From Bryobacterales bacterium (lineage in GTDB: Bacteria > Acidobacteriota > Terriglobia > Bryobacterales > Bryobacteraceae): a stretch of 9,941 bases of DNA. The notes under the pieces are model-generated. The model searched no databases and was not told the DNA's origin. It saw only the letters and a list, made by a program, of their open reading frames with translations. Shown piece by piece: positions 1 to 5,865 of this stretch. Both the position numbers and the translations under genes were made by a program. How positions within the stretch are numbered: position 1 is the stretch's first letter; each line of letters opens with the position of its first letter. The DNA lies in NCBI GenBank assembly GCA_003154855.1, contig PMEV01000285.1:12792-22732 (forward strand). The letters run 5' to 3'.

Positions 1-507
1 AGCCCGGCCGTGCGGGTCTCGGAAGAGGAGTTCCGCGTCCCATCCGGCGCTTCCCTCCGCACCAACCAGCCCGCCGCCCAAGCCGCGATGCTCTGTCTAG
101 GCCGCTCCTGGCCGCGCGCGGTCGCGTTCGATGAGCTGGCCGCCGAGGCCGGCCCCAACGCCGACGCGGTCCTCGCGAACCTGCTGCCGCGCGCCTGCGC
201 CTCCGGCCTGGTCGAGCTGCACGCCGCGCCCTCGCCCTTCTTGGTGATCCCCGGCCTTCGCCCGCGCGCCTCCGCCCTGGCCCGCATCCAGGCCCGGCGC
301 GGCGCGCGCATCACCACGTTGCGGCATTCCGTGGTCGAAATTCAGGACCCGCTGGCGCGCGAGCTGATTTCGTTGCTCGATGGCACCCGCGACCGCGCCG
401 CCCTGCTCGCCGAGTTGCAGGCTTTCGCCGGCCCCGAACCGCTGCTCCTCGAAGCCCTGGACGCCAACCTCGTGAAGTTAGCCCGCCGCGCGCTCCTGGA
501 AGCCTGA
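1..507 (+). CDS. C-terminal part of a methyltransferase regulatory-domain protein (5' end outside window)
   Basis: The frame is open from base 1, so this is the tail of a longer gene, and the GTG at 10 is not needed as a start. About 168 residues are visible, ending at TGA 505-507. The region from about 'ALARIQARRG' through 'TTLRHSVVEI' to 'LLDGTRDRAALL' matches my recollection of the C-terminal winged-helix/regulatory part of bacterial class I SAM methyltransferases of the 'methyltransferase regulatory domain' type, a family related to protein-lysine methyltransferases of Rickettsia. The catalytic SAM-binding half would lie upstream and is not seen, so activity cannot be judged. The visible segment is rich in Ala, Leu and Arg and is predicted soluble. 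The gene converges on the thiamine-binding protein gene with only 2 nt between the two stop codons. Family assignment is by motif memory only. The coding call itself is firm. Confidence 0.7.
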   Translation, partial: SPAVRVSEEEFRVPSGASLRTNQPAAQAAMLCLGRSWPRAVAFDELAAEAGPNADAVLANLLPRACASGLVELHAAPSPFLVIPGLRPRASALARIQARRGARITTLRHSVVEIQDPLARELISLLDGTRDRAALLAELQAFAGPEPLLLEALDANLVKLARRALLEA

Positions 508-509
508 GC

Positions 510-806
510 TTACAGCTTCTCCTCCACGCTGCGGATCTTATCCTCCATGGATTGCGCCCGGTCCGTCCGCGTCCCGAAGCGCAGCGTCGATGAAATCCGC
601 GGCGCCCCCATCGCATGCACCACCTCGTGGCAGCGCTTGATCGCCGCAAACACGGCATCCCATTCCCCTTCGATGTTGGTGCCGTAGGCGTGCAGCTTGG
701 TCTTCAACCCGGCTTCGGCCAGCACCCTCTCGCAGGCCGCAACTTCCTTCGACACCGACACGCCCACGCCCATCGGAATCACGCACAGATCCGCAATGAC
801 TTTCAT
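510..806 (-). CDS. MTH1187/YkoF-type thiamine-binding protein (UPF0045)
   Basis: A 98-residue protein, the usual full length for the single-domain MTH1187 family. It starts 'MKVIADLCVIPMG' and carries the family's two recognisable patches: 'HAYGTNIEGEWD' (residues 39-50) and 'HAMGAPRIS' followed by 'LRFGTRTD' (64-82). Members are small ferredoxin-like-fold proteins that assemble into oligomers and bind thiamine or related pyrimidines in the cytoplasm. A physiological role in vitamin handling is known for YkoF and only inferred for this class. The ATG at 806 is preceded by a G-rich ribosome site (GGGGGG, 3 nt spacer), which supports this start. The gene is the last of four leftward genes, 64 nt after the small membrane protein. 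No thiamine transporter or TPP riboswitch is visible nearby, so its placement may be incidental. Confidence 0.9.
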   Translation of the reverse strand: MKVIADLCVIPMGVGVSVSKEVAACERVLAEAGLKTKLHAYGTNIEGEWDAVFAAIKRCHEVVHAMGAPRISSTLRFGTRTDRAQSMEDKIRSVEEKL

Positions 807-843
807 AGTCCCCCCTGCCTTATTATCCCGCGCCGGGCGGCTG

Positions 844-860
844 CCTCCGGCTTCCGGAAG
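844..860 (-). terminator. Stem-loop just after the small membrane protein gene (weak terminator candidate)
   Basis: On the minus strand CTTCCGG, a 3-nt AAG loop and CCGGAGG form a 7-bp stem with one G·T wobble, 10 nt after the TGA at 871-873. The same place contains a 12-bp perfect palindrome (GCTTCCGGAAGC, 850-861). No T-run follows, so it is not a standard intrinsic terminator. It could cause partial attenuation before the thiamine-binding gene or protect an mRNA end. GC-rich DNA yields such stems by chance. Confidence 0.3.
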
Positions 861-870
861 CGCGGCGGGT

Positions 871-1155
871 TCACCGGACTCCGCTTGCGAGGAGCCACAC
901 CGCCACGACGAACCATACGACCATAGCGAGCTCGCCGATTCTAATCAGGAGCACCAGCTTACCGCGAGGATAGATACGGCGGTACTGCTGGTAAACCGTA
1001 CTGGTCCAGTTAAGGTAACTGATTCTCTCTCGCTCTGGGAGCGTCTCATTGATCTTGCCGATGATTACAAGCGTCAACATGTTCAGCAAGATCGCGATAG
1101 AGCCACCCACCAGCCCAAGAACGGCAAGCTGCCAAGAGATTCCGAATACTTGCAT
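871..1155 (-). CDS. Small two-helix membrane protein of unknown function
   Basis: The 94-residue product has two clear hydrophobic helices, about residues 9-33 (LGLVGGSIAILL...) and 75-91 (ELAMVVWFVVAVWLL). They flank a polar, basic middle with 'INETLPERERISYL' and 'YQQYRRIYPRGK' (35-66). Positive charges flank both helices (K34, R59-R60 and R64-K66, R94), so the positive-inside rule would place the loop in the cytoplasm. ATG at 1155 has a GGGG stretch about 6 nt upstream as a possible ribosome site. The conserved-looking loop, and base use like that of its neighbours but with fewer GC-only codons, argue that it is a real gene. I have a vague memory of similar small proteins in Acidobacteria but cannot name a family. 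It lies 39 nt downstream of the dynamin-like GTPase and may be a membrane partner of that system or an independent gene. Function unknown. Confidence 0.72.
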   Translation of the reverse strand: MQVFGISWQLAVLGLVGGSIAILLNMLTLVIIGKINETLPERERISYLNWTSTVYQQYRRIYPRGKLVLLIRIGELAMVVWFVVAVWLLASGVR

Positions 1156-1193
1156 AGCATCTGCCCCAAAACGAAGTAGCTAGGCCACCAGCG

Positions 1194-1199
1194 ATTATA
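1194..1199 (-). promoter_or_regulatory. Possible -10 box (TATAAT) for the small membrane protein
   Basis: The minus strand reads TATAAT exactly, overlapping the TAA stop of the dynamin-like gene and 38 nt before the ATG at 1155. At 16-18 nt further upstream there is no sequence like TTGACA, and there is no TG extension. The match is striking in such GC-rich DNA, but evidence for a working promoter is limited to this hexamer. Confidence 0.3.
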
Positions 1200-2961
1200 C
1201 TTCCAACGGCCCTTGCCCGACCGAGTCCAGCGCCCCAACCACGCCCCCCCGCAGCCTCTTGATCTTCTCCAGCGACGCCTCGGCCTTCCTCGCGAATGCA
1301 TCCGCCTCCACGGCGCCCGGCCGGTGCCTGGCCAGCGCCGTCTCGATCGCCGCACGGATGCGCTCCGTGGTCCCATTCAGCTTTTCGTTCAGCTCCCGCC
1401 GGAAGCGGGACGCGCTTTCGTTCAGCCGCCGCTTGAAATCGTAAGCCGCCCGGTAGGCGTTCCGCTCCAGTTCCTCCCGCACCCGCTGGGACGCGCGGCG
1501 CCGCAAATGCCGGTAGTAGAGCGCGCCCGGCAGCAGCAGCGGGGCGCCGCCCAGGCCCCAGTCCAGCAGCGGGTCCGTGTAGTAGCCGGTGGGTTCCACC
1601 CAGACCAGCTCCTCCTGCATTTCGAAATCCGCGATGCCCACTTGAAATAGGCCCGCGGCCGTCTCACGGACCTTGCGGCCCACCTCGTTCACGTTCCGCT
1701 CAAACCGGATGGTGGCCTCCCGGAACCCGGCCGCGGCTCGCCGCTCGAACTCGGCCCGCCAGGCTTCGAAGGCCTCGCGCACCTGCTCCGCGATGAAGCG
1801 GTCCGCCGCCGCCGCCAATTTGAGACGCGGCAAGCTACGCGACCGCTCCATGAATTCGAGCACCGCCGCGCTCATCGAAGCGGACTGCGAGCCGGCGAAA
1901 TCCATGGCCTCGTCTTCAAACCCGCTCGCGAGTCTCGCGGCCACTCCCTTCAGCAGAAGATCGTTGTCTTCCTGCTGCTGCTTCGCCACCTTGAGTTGCT
2001 CGTCGAAGATGGCGATCTTGGCTTCCAGTTCCTCCACCGGCATCTTCACGGCCCGCACGCGCAACGCAAGATACATCCCGTACTCGGCCATGAGTCCGAG
2101 CAGGCGCCGCGCGGCCGAACGCACCAGCACCGCGCCCTTTTCCTCCCGCAAAAACCGTTCCAGCTCGGCCTCCAGCGCCCCCAGCCCGCTGCGCTCGAGT
2201 AGCGCCGGGTCGCGATTCGCCTTCGCCTCGAGCGCCTGCTTCGCGGACACCGTAAACATCGGCGCGCCGGAGAGCCCCTCCGGCAGAGACCGCGCGGCGA
2301 ACCCGACCACCTCCGCCAGGTGCCCCGCCTCAACCAGGTCCGCCTTGTTCATGACCACGAAGATCTTCGCCACCTGCTTGTGAAGGTCCTCGAGGAAATC
2401 CCTCTCGGCCGAGGTCAGCGGCGGCTCGGGCGAGGTCACGAACACCGCGGCGTCGATGCGCGGCAGGAACCCCTGGGTCGCCTGCGTGTTGTGGGCGTGT
2501 ACGCTGGCAATTCCCGGCGTGTCGATCAATACCACGCCGTCCCGCAGGCTGGCGCTCGGATAGCCGACTTCCACGCGGCCGACCCGCTTGACGTTCCTCG
2601 GATTCCCGGCTTCGGTGGCGTATTCGGCAACCCGATCGAGCCCCACCGCGATCTGCTGGCCATTCTCGAAGTGCACCGTCGCGCCCGGTCGATCGCCAAA
2701 GCGCAGCGTGGTGACGGCCGAGGTGAGCGGTAGAACCGCCACCGGAAGAACCGCCTCGCCGACGATCGCGTTCAACAACGACGTCTTGCCCCGCTTGAAT
2801 TGCCCGACCACCACCAGGTGAAACCGGTTCCCCTCCAGCTTGCCCAGCAGTTCGCGAGCGCGCGCGGCGATGGTGGCTTCCCCGCCTTCTTCCGCGGCCC
2901 GCTCCAGTTCGCCCGCCACCGACGAGAGCAACTGGCGCGCCTCGGCCTCCGCCAGGCTCAT
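1195..2961 (-). CDS. Dynamin-family GTPase (bacterial dynamin-like protein)
   Basis: A 588-residue protein with a dynamin-type GTPase domain at the N terminus. G1 is 'GQFKRGKTS' (residues 53-61), with the GQF-x-RGKTS spacing typical of dynamin-like rather than Ras-like GTPases. G2 is in 'PLTSAVTTL' (78-86), G3 is 'DTPG' (147-150) and G4 is 'NKAD' (205-208). From about 310 the chain is helical and charged (a likely coiled coil near 310-340, and again 390-435). A short hydrophobic patch 'LLDWGLGGAPLLLPGALYY' (465-483) could be the membrane-touching paddle, followed by a basic helical C-terminal region. The family remodels or tethers membranes on GTP hydrolysis. The ATG at 2961 was chosen because GAGGAG stands 5 nt upstream, the N terminus is sensible, and it overlaps the antiporter stop as ATGA. 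The frame runs on upstream to 4137, but only across the antiporter gene. Many bacterial dynamins occur as tandem pairs, whereas only one copy is seen here. Confidence 0.92.
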   Translation of the reverse strand: MSLAEAEARQLLSSVAGELERAAEEGGEATIAARARELLGKLEGNRFHLVVVGQFKRGKTSLLNAIVGEAVLPVAVLPLTSAVTTLRFGDRPGATVHFENGQQIAVGLDRVAEYATEAGNPRNVKRVGRVEVGYPSASLRDGVVLIDTPGIASVHAHNTQATQGFLPRIDAAVFVTSPEPPLTSAERDFLEDLHKQVAKIFVVMNKADLVEAGHLAEVVGFAARSLPEGLSGAPMFTVSAKQALEAKANRDPALLERSGLGALEAELERFLREEKGAVLVRSAARRLLGLMAEYGMYLALRVRAVKMPVEELEAKIAIFDEQLKVAKQQQEDNDLLLKGVAARLASGFEDEAMDFAGSQSASMSAAVLEFMERSRSLPRLKLAAAADRFIAEQVREAFEAWRAEFERRAAAGFREATIRFERNVNEVGRKVRETAAGLFQVGIADFEMQEELVWVEPTGYYTDPLLDWGLGGAPLLLPGALYYRHLRRRASQRVREELERNAYRAAYDFKRRLNESASRFRRELNEKLNGTTERIRAAIETALARHRPGAVEADAFARKAEASLEKIKRLRGGVVGALDSVGQGPLEV

Positions 2962-2972
2962 GCGCTCTCCTC
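2958..2972 (-). promoter_or_regulatory. ATGA stop/start overlap with Shine-Dalgarno site (antiporter to dynamin)
   Basis: The antiporter stop (TGA, 2960-2958) and dynamin start (ATG, 2961-2959) share the bases ATGA. A GAGGAG ribosome site (2972-2967) lies inside the antiporter's last codons, 5 nt before the ATG. This arrangement normally gives translational coupling and fixes the dynamin start. Confidence 0.8.
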
Positions 2973-4148
2973 GGCCTCCGCCGCCGCTTTTCGCAACGCC
3001 GCCGGGAGCAGATGCCGGGGCAGAAAATGCGCGTTCGCGATGGCCGTGGGTATCACCGCGCTGCCGATCACCGTCGCCACCAGGTAAGAATACTGCGACT
3101 GGCTGATCACGTGGTGGCTCAAACCAAACAGCGCCGAAATTGTTCCGAACGTCAGCCCGGTCGACATCATCAGCGTGTAGTAGACGCCGTCCTTCCCCAG
3201 GTAATCGAACGACCGGATGGTGGGCAGCAGGGGGATCATCTTGGAAAACATCTTCGCAAAGAACAGCCACAGGAACACGAGAGGGGCCGCCACCACGGCT
3301 GCCACCGACACCAGCGACCCGGCCCGGATGAAATAGAACGGCGTCAGCAGCCCGAACGTCATGGTCCTCAAGCGGCGCACCAGGACGTGGTCCTTGCCCA
3401 CCGTCCCCGCCAGTACGATTCCAATGATGTACGCGGGCAGAACCGCCTCGCTCCCCGCCCAAACGGCCAGCCCGCCCATTCCGAACAGCAGCAGGAGAAT
3501 GTACTTCGCTTCCAGTTCCGAGACCCGCCCGCCGTAGCGGCCGAAGATCTTGGGCGTCGCGAGCGGCAGCACCACAAAAACAACGATGCTGAGAGCGGCA
3601 AACACCAACGTCCGCATCGTGAACGGAGAGAAGATCAGCCCCAGCGCGATCACCGTGCCGAGGTCGTTGACGAAGCACGCCGCCAGGATCGCTTTCCCGA
3701 AATCGGTCCGGTTCAGGCCCAGCTCGAGCATCACCGCGTAGACCACCGCGACCGAGGTTGTCGACAGCGCGACCCCCGCCAGCCAGCTCGCCGGCACCGT
3801 CCAGCCCAGCGCAAAGCGAGCCACCGCCGCCGCGCCCAGAAACGGCCCGAAGAACCCCACCAGTCCCACGGCGCAGGCCTCCTTCCACTTGGTGCGGAAG
3901 ATGGCGGGATCCAGCTCGGCGCCGGCCAGGAACGTGAGCACGATGGCCCCGCTCCCGGCCAGAAACGCGATCCAGGCGGAGTTCGCCCCCAGCGCGCCGG
4001 CGCCGATCGCGCCCCCGAGCAGCAGTTGCGCCAGGGTTCCCACGGCGATCTCCGAGAGCGCGTTCGAGATTCGAAGCCAAATCGACAGCAGCGTCGCAAT
4101 CAACGCCAGAACCAGCCACAGGGCCGCGGTGAACCACACTCGTTCCAT
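2958..4148 (-). CDS. Cation:proton antiporter, Kef/NapA-like membrane domain without a regulatory RCK domain
   Basis: A 396-residue, very hydrophobic protein with roughly 11-13 membrane segments, the size of the bare CPA-type exchanger domain (Na_H_Exchanger family). 'LAGAELD' (74-80) matches the conserved LxGxE/D-like element near helix 3. 'ALSTTSVAVVY' (127-137) is the unwound crossover helix, and 'FVNDLGT' (159-165) holds the Asn-Asp ion-binding pair N161/D162. 'FYFIRAG' (271-277) matches the later broken helix, with Arg275 where electrogenic NapA-type exchangers have Lys. The protein ends right after the last helix, with no TrkA-N/RCK domain as in KefB/KefC. Start: an in-frame TTG at 4163 exists, but the GGAGG at 4161-4157 sits correctly 8 nt before ATG 4148, so ATG is preferred. 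The gene overlaps the dynamin gene by 4 nt. Substrate (Na+, K+ or Li+) cannot be read from the sequence. Confidence 0.92.
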   Translation of the reverse strand: MERVWFTAALWLVLALIATLLSIWLRISNALSEIAVGTLAQLLLGGAIGAGALGANSAWIAFLAGSGAIVLTFLAGAELDPAIFRTKWKEACAVGLVGFFGPFLGAAAVARFALGWTVPASWLAGVALSTTSVAVVYAVMLELGLNRTDFGKAILAACFVNDLGTVIALGLIFSPFTMRTLVFAALSIVVFVVLPLATPKIFGRYGGRVSELEAKYILLLLFGMGGLAVWAGSEAVLPAYIIGIVLAGTVGKDHVLVRRLRTMTFGLLTPFYFIRAGSLVSVAAVVAAPLVFLWLFFAKMFSKMIPLLPTIRSFDYLGKDGVYYTLMMSTGLTFGTISALFGLSHHVISQSQYSYLVATVIGSAVIPTAIANAHFLPRHLLPAALRKAAAEAEESA

Positions 4149-4156
4149 GCCTTCGT

Positions 4157-4161
4157 CCTCC
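4157..4161 (-). promoter_or_regulatory. Ribosome binding site of the antiporter gene
   Basis: GGAGG on the minus strand, 8 nt before ATG 4148. The alternative TTG start at 4163 lies upstream of this site, so the site decides the start. Confidence 0.8.
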
Positions 4162-4288
4162 AAAATGTAGTCTGGGGAATCACCGGGAAGGACCTCGGCC
4201 GGCCGTGCTCCAACGGCGATTCCACCGTAGGAGTCATTGGCCGCGCAAGGCGACGGTTAAGCGAACTCCACCGCTACCATTAGCGTAC

Positions 4289-4346
4289 AACGGAGCGGCG
4301 TTTCCCGGCAACTGAAGGTGCATTGCCGGGCATGGCCCGCTCCGTT
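4289..4346. repeat. 58-bp imperfect inverted repeat between divergent genes
   Basis: The outer arms AACGGAGCGG (4289-4298) and CCGCTCCGTT (4337-4346) are perfectly complementary over 10 bp. The inner arms CCCGGCAA (4304-4311) and TTGCCGGG (4323-4330) pair over 8 bp, with an 11-nt loop. The internal bulge is 5 nt (4299-4303) against 6 nt (4331-4336). Eighteen base pairs in one structure, all in non-coding DNA, is more than the GC content explains. The right arm ends exactly before the TG of an extended -10 box, so the repeat covers the -35 region of the metallophosphoesterase promoter. It could be an operator for a dimeric regulator, a hairpin in a readthrough transcript, or a REP-like mobile palindrome. 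Confidence 0.7.
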
Positions 4347-4355
4347 TGGTATGAT
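4347..4355 (+). promoter_or_regulatory. Extended -10 promoter (TGG-TATGAT) for the metallophosphoesterase
   Basis: TG at 4347-4348, one base, then TATGAT (5 of 6 matches to TATAAT) at 4350-4355. This is the extended -10 layout, which works without a strong -35 element, and no good -35 is seen at the usual spacing. A transcript start near 4362 would give a leader of about 39 nt before ATG 4401. The box directly abuts the inverted repeat. Confidence 0.5.
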
Positions 4356-4400
4356 GATGGTCCGCCGGCCGCGAAGGACTCGACCGCCTGCGACTCTCCA

Positions 4401-5102
4401 ATGAAGATAGTCATCATCTCCGACATCCACGCCAACTCCGAAGCGCTCGGCGTGTTGCCCCGGGAGTACGACGAACTGTGGATTCTGGGGGACCTGGTCA
4501 ACTACGGGCCGAACCCCCTGGAGGCCGTCGAATTCGCGCGCGCGAAGGCTTCACTGGTCGTGCGCGGCAACCATGACCACTCGGCCGGCTCTGGCGAGGA
4601 CCCCCGCTGTTCCGCCCGGTTCCGGTCCATGGCCGAGGCGACGGGACGCTTCACGAGTTCGGTGCTTTCCGGCGCGCAGAAGCAGTTCCTGCGAGAATTG
4701 CCGCTGCGGGCTGAACGGGAGGTGGATGGCGTGAGGTTCTTCGCCTGCCACGCCACCCCGTCGGACCCTCTCTACGAATACTGCCCGCCGGATTCGGACC
4801 GCTGGGTCGCGGAAGCCCGCGGCGTCCGGGCCGATATCGTGCTTACCGGCCATACACATTTGCCGTTTCAACGAAGGGTGGGCACGCAACTGATCGTTAA
4901 CCCAGGGAGCCTGGGACAGCCCAAGCACGGGCGGCCGGAAGCGTGCTACGCGGTTTGGGATGGCGGGTCGTTGCAGCTTCATTCCTCGGTTTATCCAGTT
5001 GAGGAGACGGTCCGCAAGGTCTCGGCCCTGCCGCTGCCGGCGAAGATCCAGGAGCAGTTGTCTGCTGTCTTGAGAGAGGGCCGCCTCCCTGCCGGCTCGT
5101 AA
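4401..5102 (+). CDS. Metallophosphoesterase, YfcE/MJ0936-type phosphodiesterase
   Basis: A 233-residue calcineurin-like phosphoesterase. All metal-binding motifs are present: 'DIH' (D8, H10) at the start, 'LGDLVNYGP' (D31), 'GNHDH' (N57, H58), 'CHATP' (H117) and 'GHTH' (H151, H153), followed by the 'VNPGSLGQP' segment (167-174) typical of the YfcE/MJ0936 group. Such enzymes hydrolyse phosphodiesters with two metal ions, usually Mn2+, in the cytoplasm. The natural substrate is generally unknown. There is no signal peptide. ATG 4401 is preferred over TTG 4323 because family members begin directly with 'MKIVIISDIH', and the longer version would add 26 residues with no homologous look. No convincing Shine-Dalgarno site precedes the ATG. 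The gene stands alone, divergent from the antiporter and convergent with the VanZ-like gene. Confidence 0.93.
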   Translation: MKIVIISDIHANSEALGVLPREYDELWILGDLVNYGPNPLEAVEFARAKASLVVRGNHDHSAGSGEDPRCSARFRSMAEATGRFTSSVLSGAQKQFLRELPLRAEREVDGVRFFACHATPSDPLYEYCPPDSDRWVAEARGVRADIVLTGHTHLPFQRRVGTQLIVNPGSLGQPKHGRPEACYAVWDGGSLQLHSSVYPVEETVRKVSALPLPAKIQEQLSAVLREGRLPAGS

Positions 5103-5150
5103 CGCCGGATGGCGGGCCCTTGCGGAGCAGGGTGGGACAGACGCTACCGT

Positions 5151-5188
5151 CCGTCGGGGCTGAGCGTTCCGGAGACCCGGGCCGACGG
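5151..5188. repeat. Short inverted repeat in the convergent gap
   Basis: CCGTCGG (5151-5157) and CCGACGG (5182-5188) are perfect 7-bp complements with a 24-nt loop, about 50 nt after the metallophosphoesterase stop. No T-run follows on the plus strand. The rest of the 5103-5302 gap, apart from the stem-loop at 5276-5302, shows no gene or clear signal. It may be a weak transcript end or chance. Confidence 0.25.
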
Positions 5189-5275
5189 CATCGACAGCAT
5201 GGGCGAATCCGATGCGTGGGCACACCTCCGGCCCGGTGGGTCGCAACGTAGGTTTCAGATTGTCGGTGAGGCGAG

Positions 5276-5302
5276 GCCGCGCAGGAGGGAATTACGCGCG
5301 GC
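5276..5302 (-). terminator. Stem-loop directly after the VanZ-like gene (terminator-like, no U-tract)
   Basis: On the minus strand the TGA stop (5305-5303) is followed at once by GCCGCGC, a 13-nt loop and GCGCGGC, a perfect 7-bp all-GC stem. No T-run follows, so rho-independent termination is not assured. Its position flush with the stop codon suggests a 3'-end or stabilising structure. Confidence 0.4.
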
Positions 5303-5716
5303 TCAGAGAATTGCGATCAGGGTGCGGAACGGAAGGCCCAGCAGGGCGCCACAACTGACGCCTGCACCGTTGGCGAGGACATCTCCGAGTTCCACGGCGC
5401 GGCCGGGGGAAAAATGCTGGCCGGCCTCCATCAGGACTCCTAGAAGGAACATCGAGAGTCCTGCCATAAGCCCCCGCCGTTTATCCCGGAATCCGATCAC
5501 TGGCAGAAACGATAGCGCCAGGTAAGCACCGAAGTGTTGCAGTTTGTCCCAGATGTGGAGGCGCCCGATGGCAGCCATCACCGGATTGGCGGCCGGCAAC
5601 AGCGAGCCAACCACCACGCAGCAGATCAGCACGGCCCAGAGTGCCAGGATGATGGTGTGCCCGGCTTCCGGTGAGGGACCGAATCCTGGTGTGGGTTTGT
5701 TTTGCTGTCGAAGCAT
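5303..5716 (-). CDS. VanZ-family small membrane protein
   Basis: The 137-residue product has four hydrophobic helices (about 21-41, 62-76, 84-98 and 113-135) and the VanZ signature: 'WDKLQHFGAY' (56-65, with D57, K58 and H61) and 'EAGQHFSPGRAVELGDVLAN' (97-116). VanZ was named for a low-level teicoplanin resistance factor of enterococci. Most family members in other phyla have no known function, so antibiotic resistance should not be assumed. Start: ATG 5716 is preferred, giving a short polar N-terminal tail, but TTG 5728 (141 residues) is possible. Neither has a clear Shine-Dalgarno site. The gene lies 149 nt downstream of the ABC exporter on the same strand, so it could be the last gene of that cluster or a separate unit. 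The product ends with 'RTLIAIL', just before a stem-loop. Confidence 0.85.
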   Translation of the reverse strand: MLRQQNKPTPGFGPSPEAGHTIILALWAVLICCVVVGSLLPAANPVMAAIGRLHIWDKLQHFGAYLALSFLPVIGFRDKRRGLMAGLSMFLLGVLMEAGQHFSPGRAVELGDVLANGAGVSCGALLGLPFRTLIAIL

Positions 5717-5728
5717 TCTGTCAGTCAA

Positions 5729-5865
5729 TTATCGCCTATTTCGGTTGGCGGACCTCGGTCCAATTCACGATCTCGGACTCTTGCCGCCGACGGGATAGTC
5801 ACGGACGCCGCAGCCCGCCACGGCCGGCCGGAGGCAGGTTGAAGGCCTTCCCCACCGGCAGGCTG
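5729..5865. other. Intergenic stretch between ABC exporter and VanZ-like gene
   Basis: No credible gene is seen. It contains a perfect 10-bp palindrome (GAAGGCCTTC, 5841-5850), a small palindrome with arms GGACC/GGTCC (5750-5761), and a 6-bp inverted repeat (5810-5815 with 5861-5866) that begins in the ABC stop codon. None has a T-run. On the minus strand GATAAT occurs shortly before the VanZ-like start, but without a matching -35. Confidence 0.35.

Noticed and set aside
822..827. GATAAT on the minus strand as promoter of the thiamine-binding gene
   Set aside because: The implied transcript start would fall within the ribosome site, and no -35 element is found at the right spacing.
2962..4137. 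The dynamin frame stays open upstream, giving an apparent 980-residue protein
   Set aside because: The extra 390 residues are Gly/Arg-rich with no domain pattern and lie over the real antiporter gene in another frame. The ribosome site and ATGA overlap at 2961 fix the true start.
4149..4163. TTG start extending the antiporter by five residues
   Set aside because: The GGAGG site lies between this TTG and ATG 4148, so initiation at the ATG is far more likely.
3012..4283. Long plus-strand open frame (423 codons) opposite the antiporter
   Set aside because: Composition is Arg/Gln/His-rich, as expected from antisense reading of a high-GC membrane gene. No motif, and the opposite strand has a clear family match.
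4323..4400. TTG start extending the metallophosphoesterase by 26 residues
   Set aside because: It would begin inside the inverted repeat and upstream of the extended -10 box, and family members start at MKIVIISDIH.
5303..5716. Reading the VanZ-like gene as an antibiotic resistance determinant
   Set aside because: No vanA/vanH/vanX or other glycopeptide resistance genes are present, and most VanZ-family members outside enterococci have no shown resistance role.
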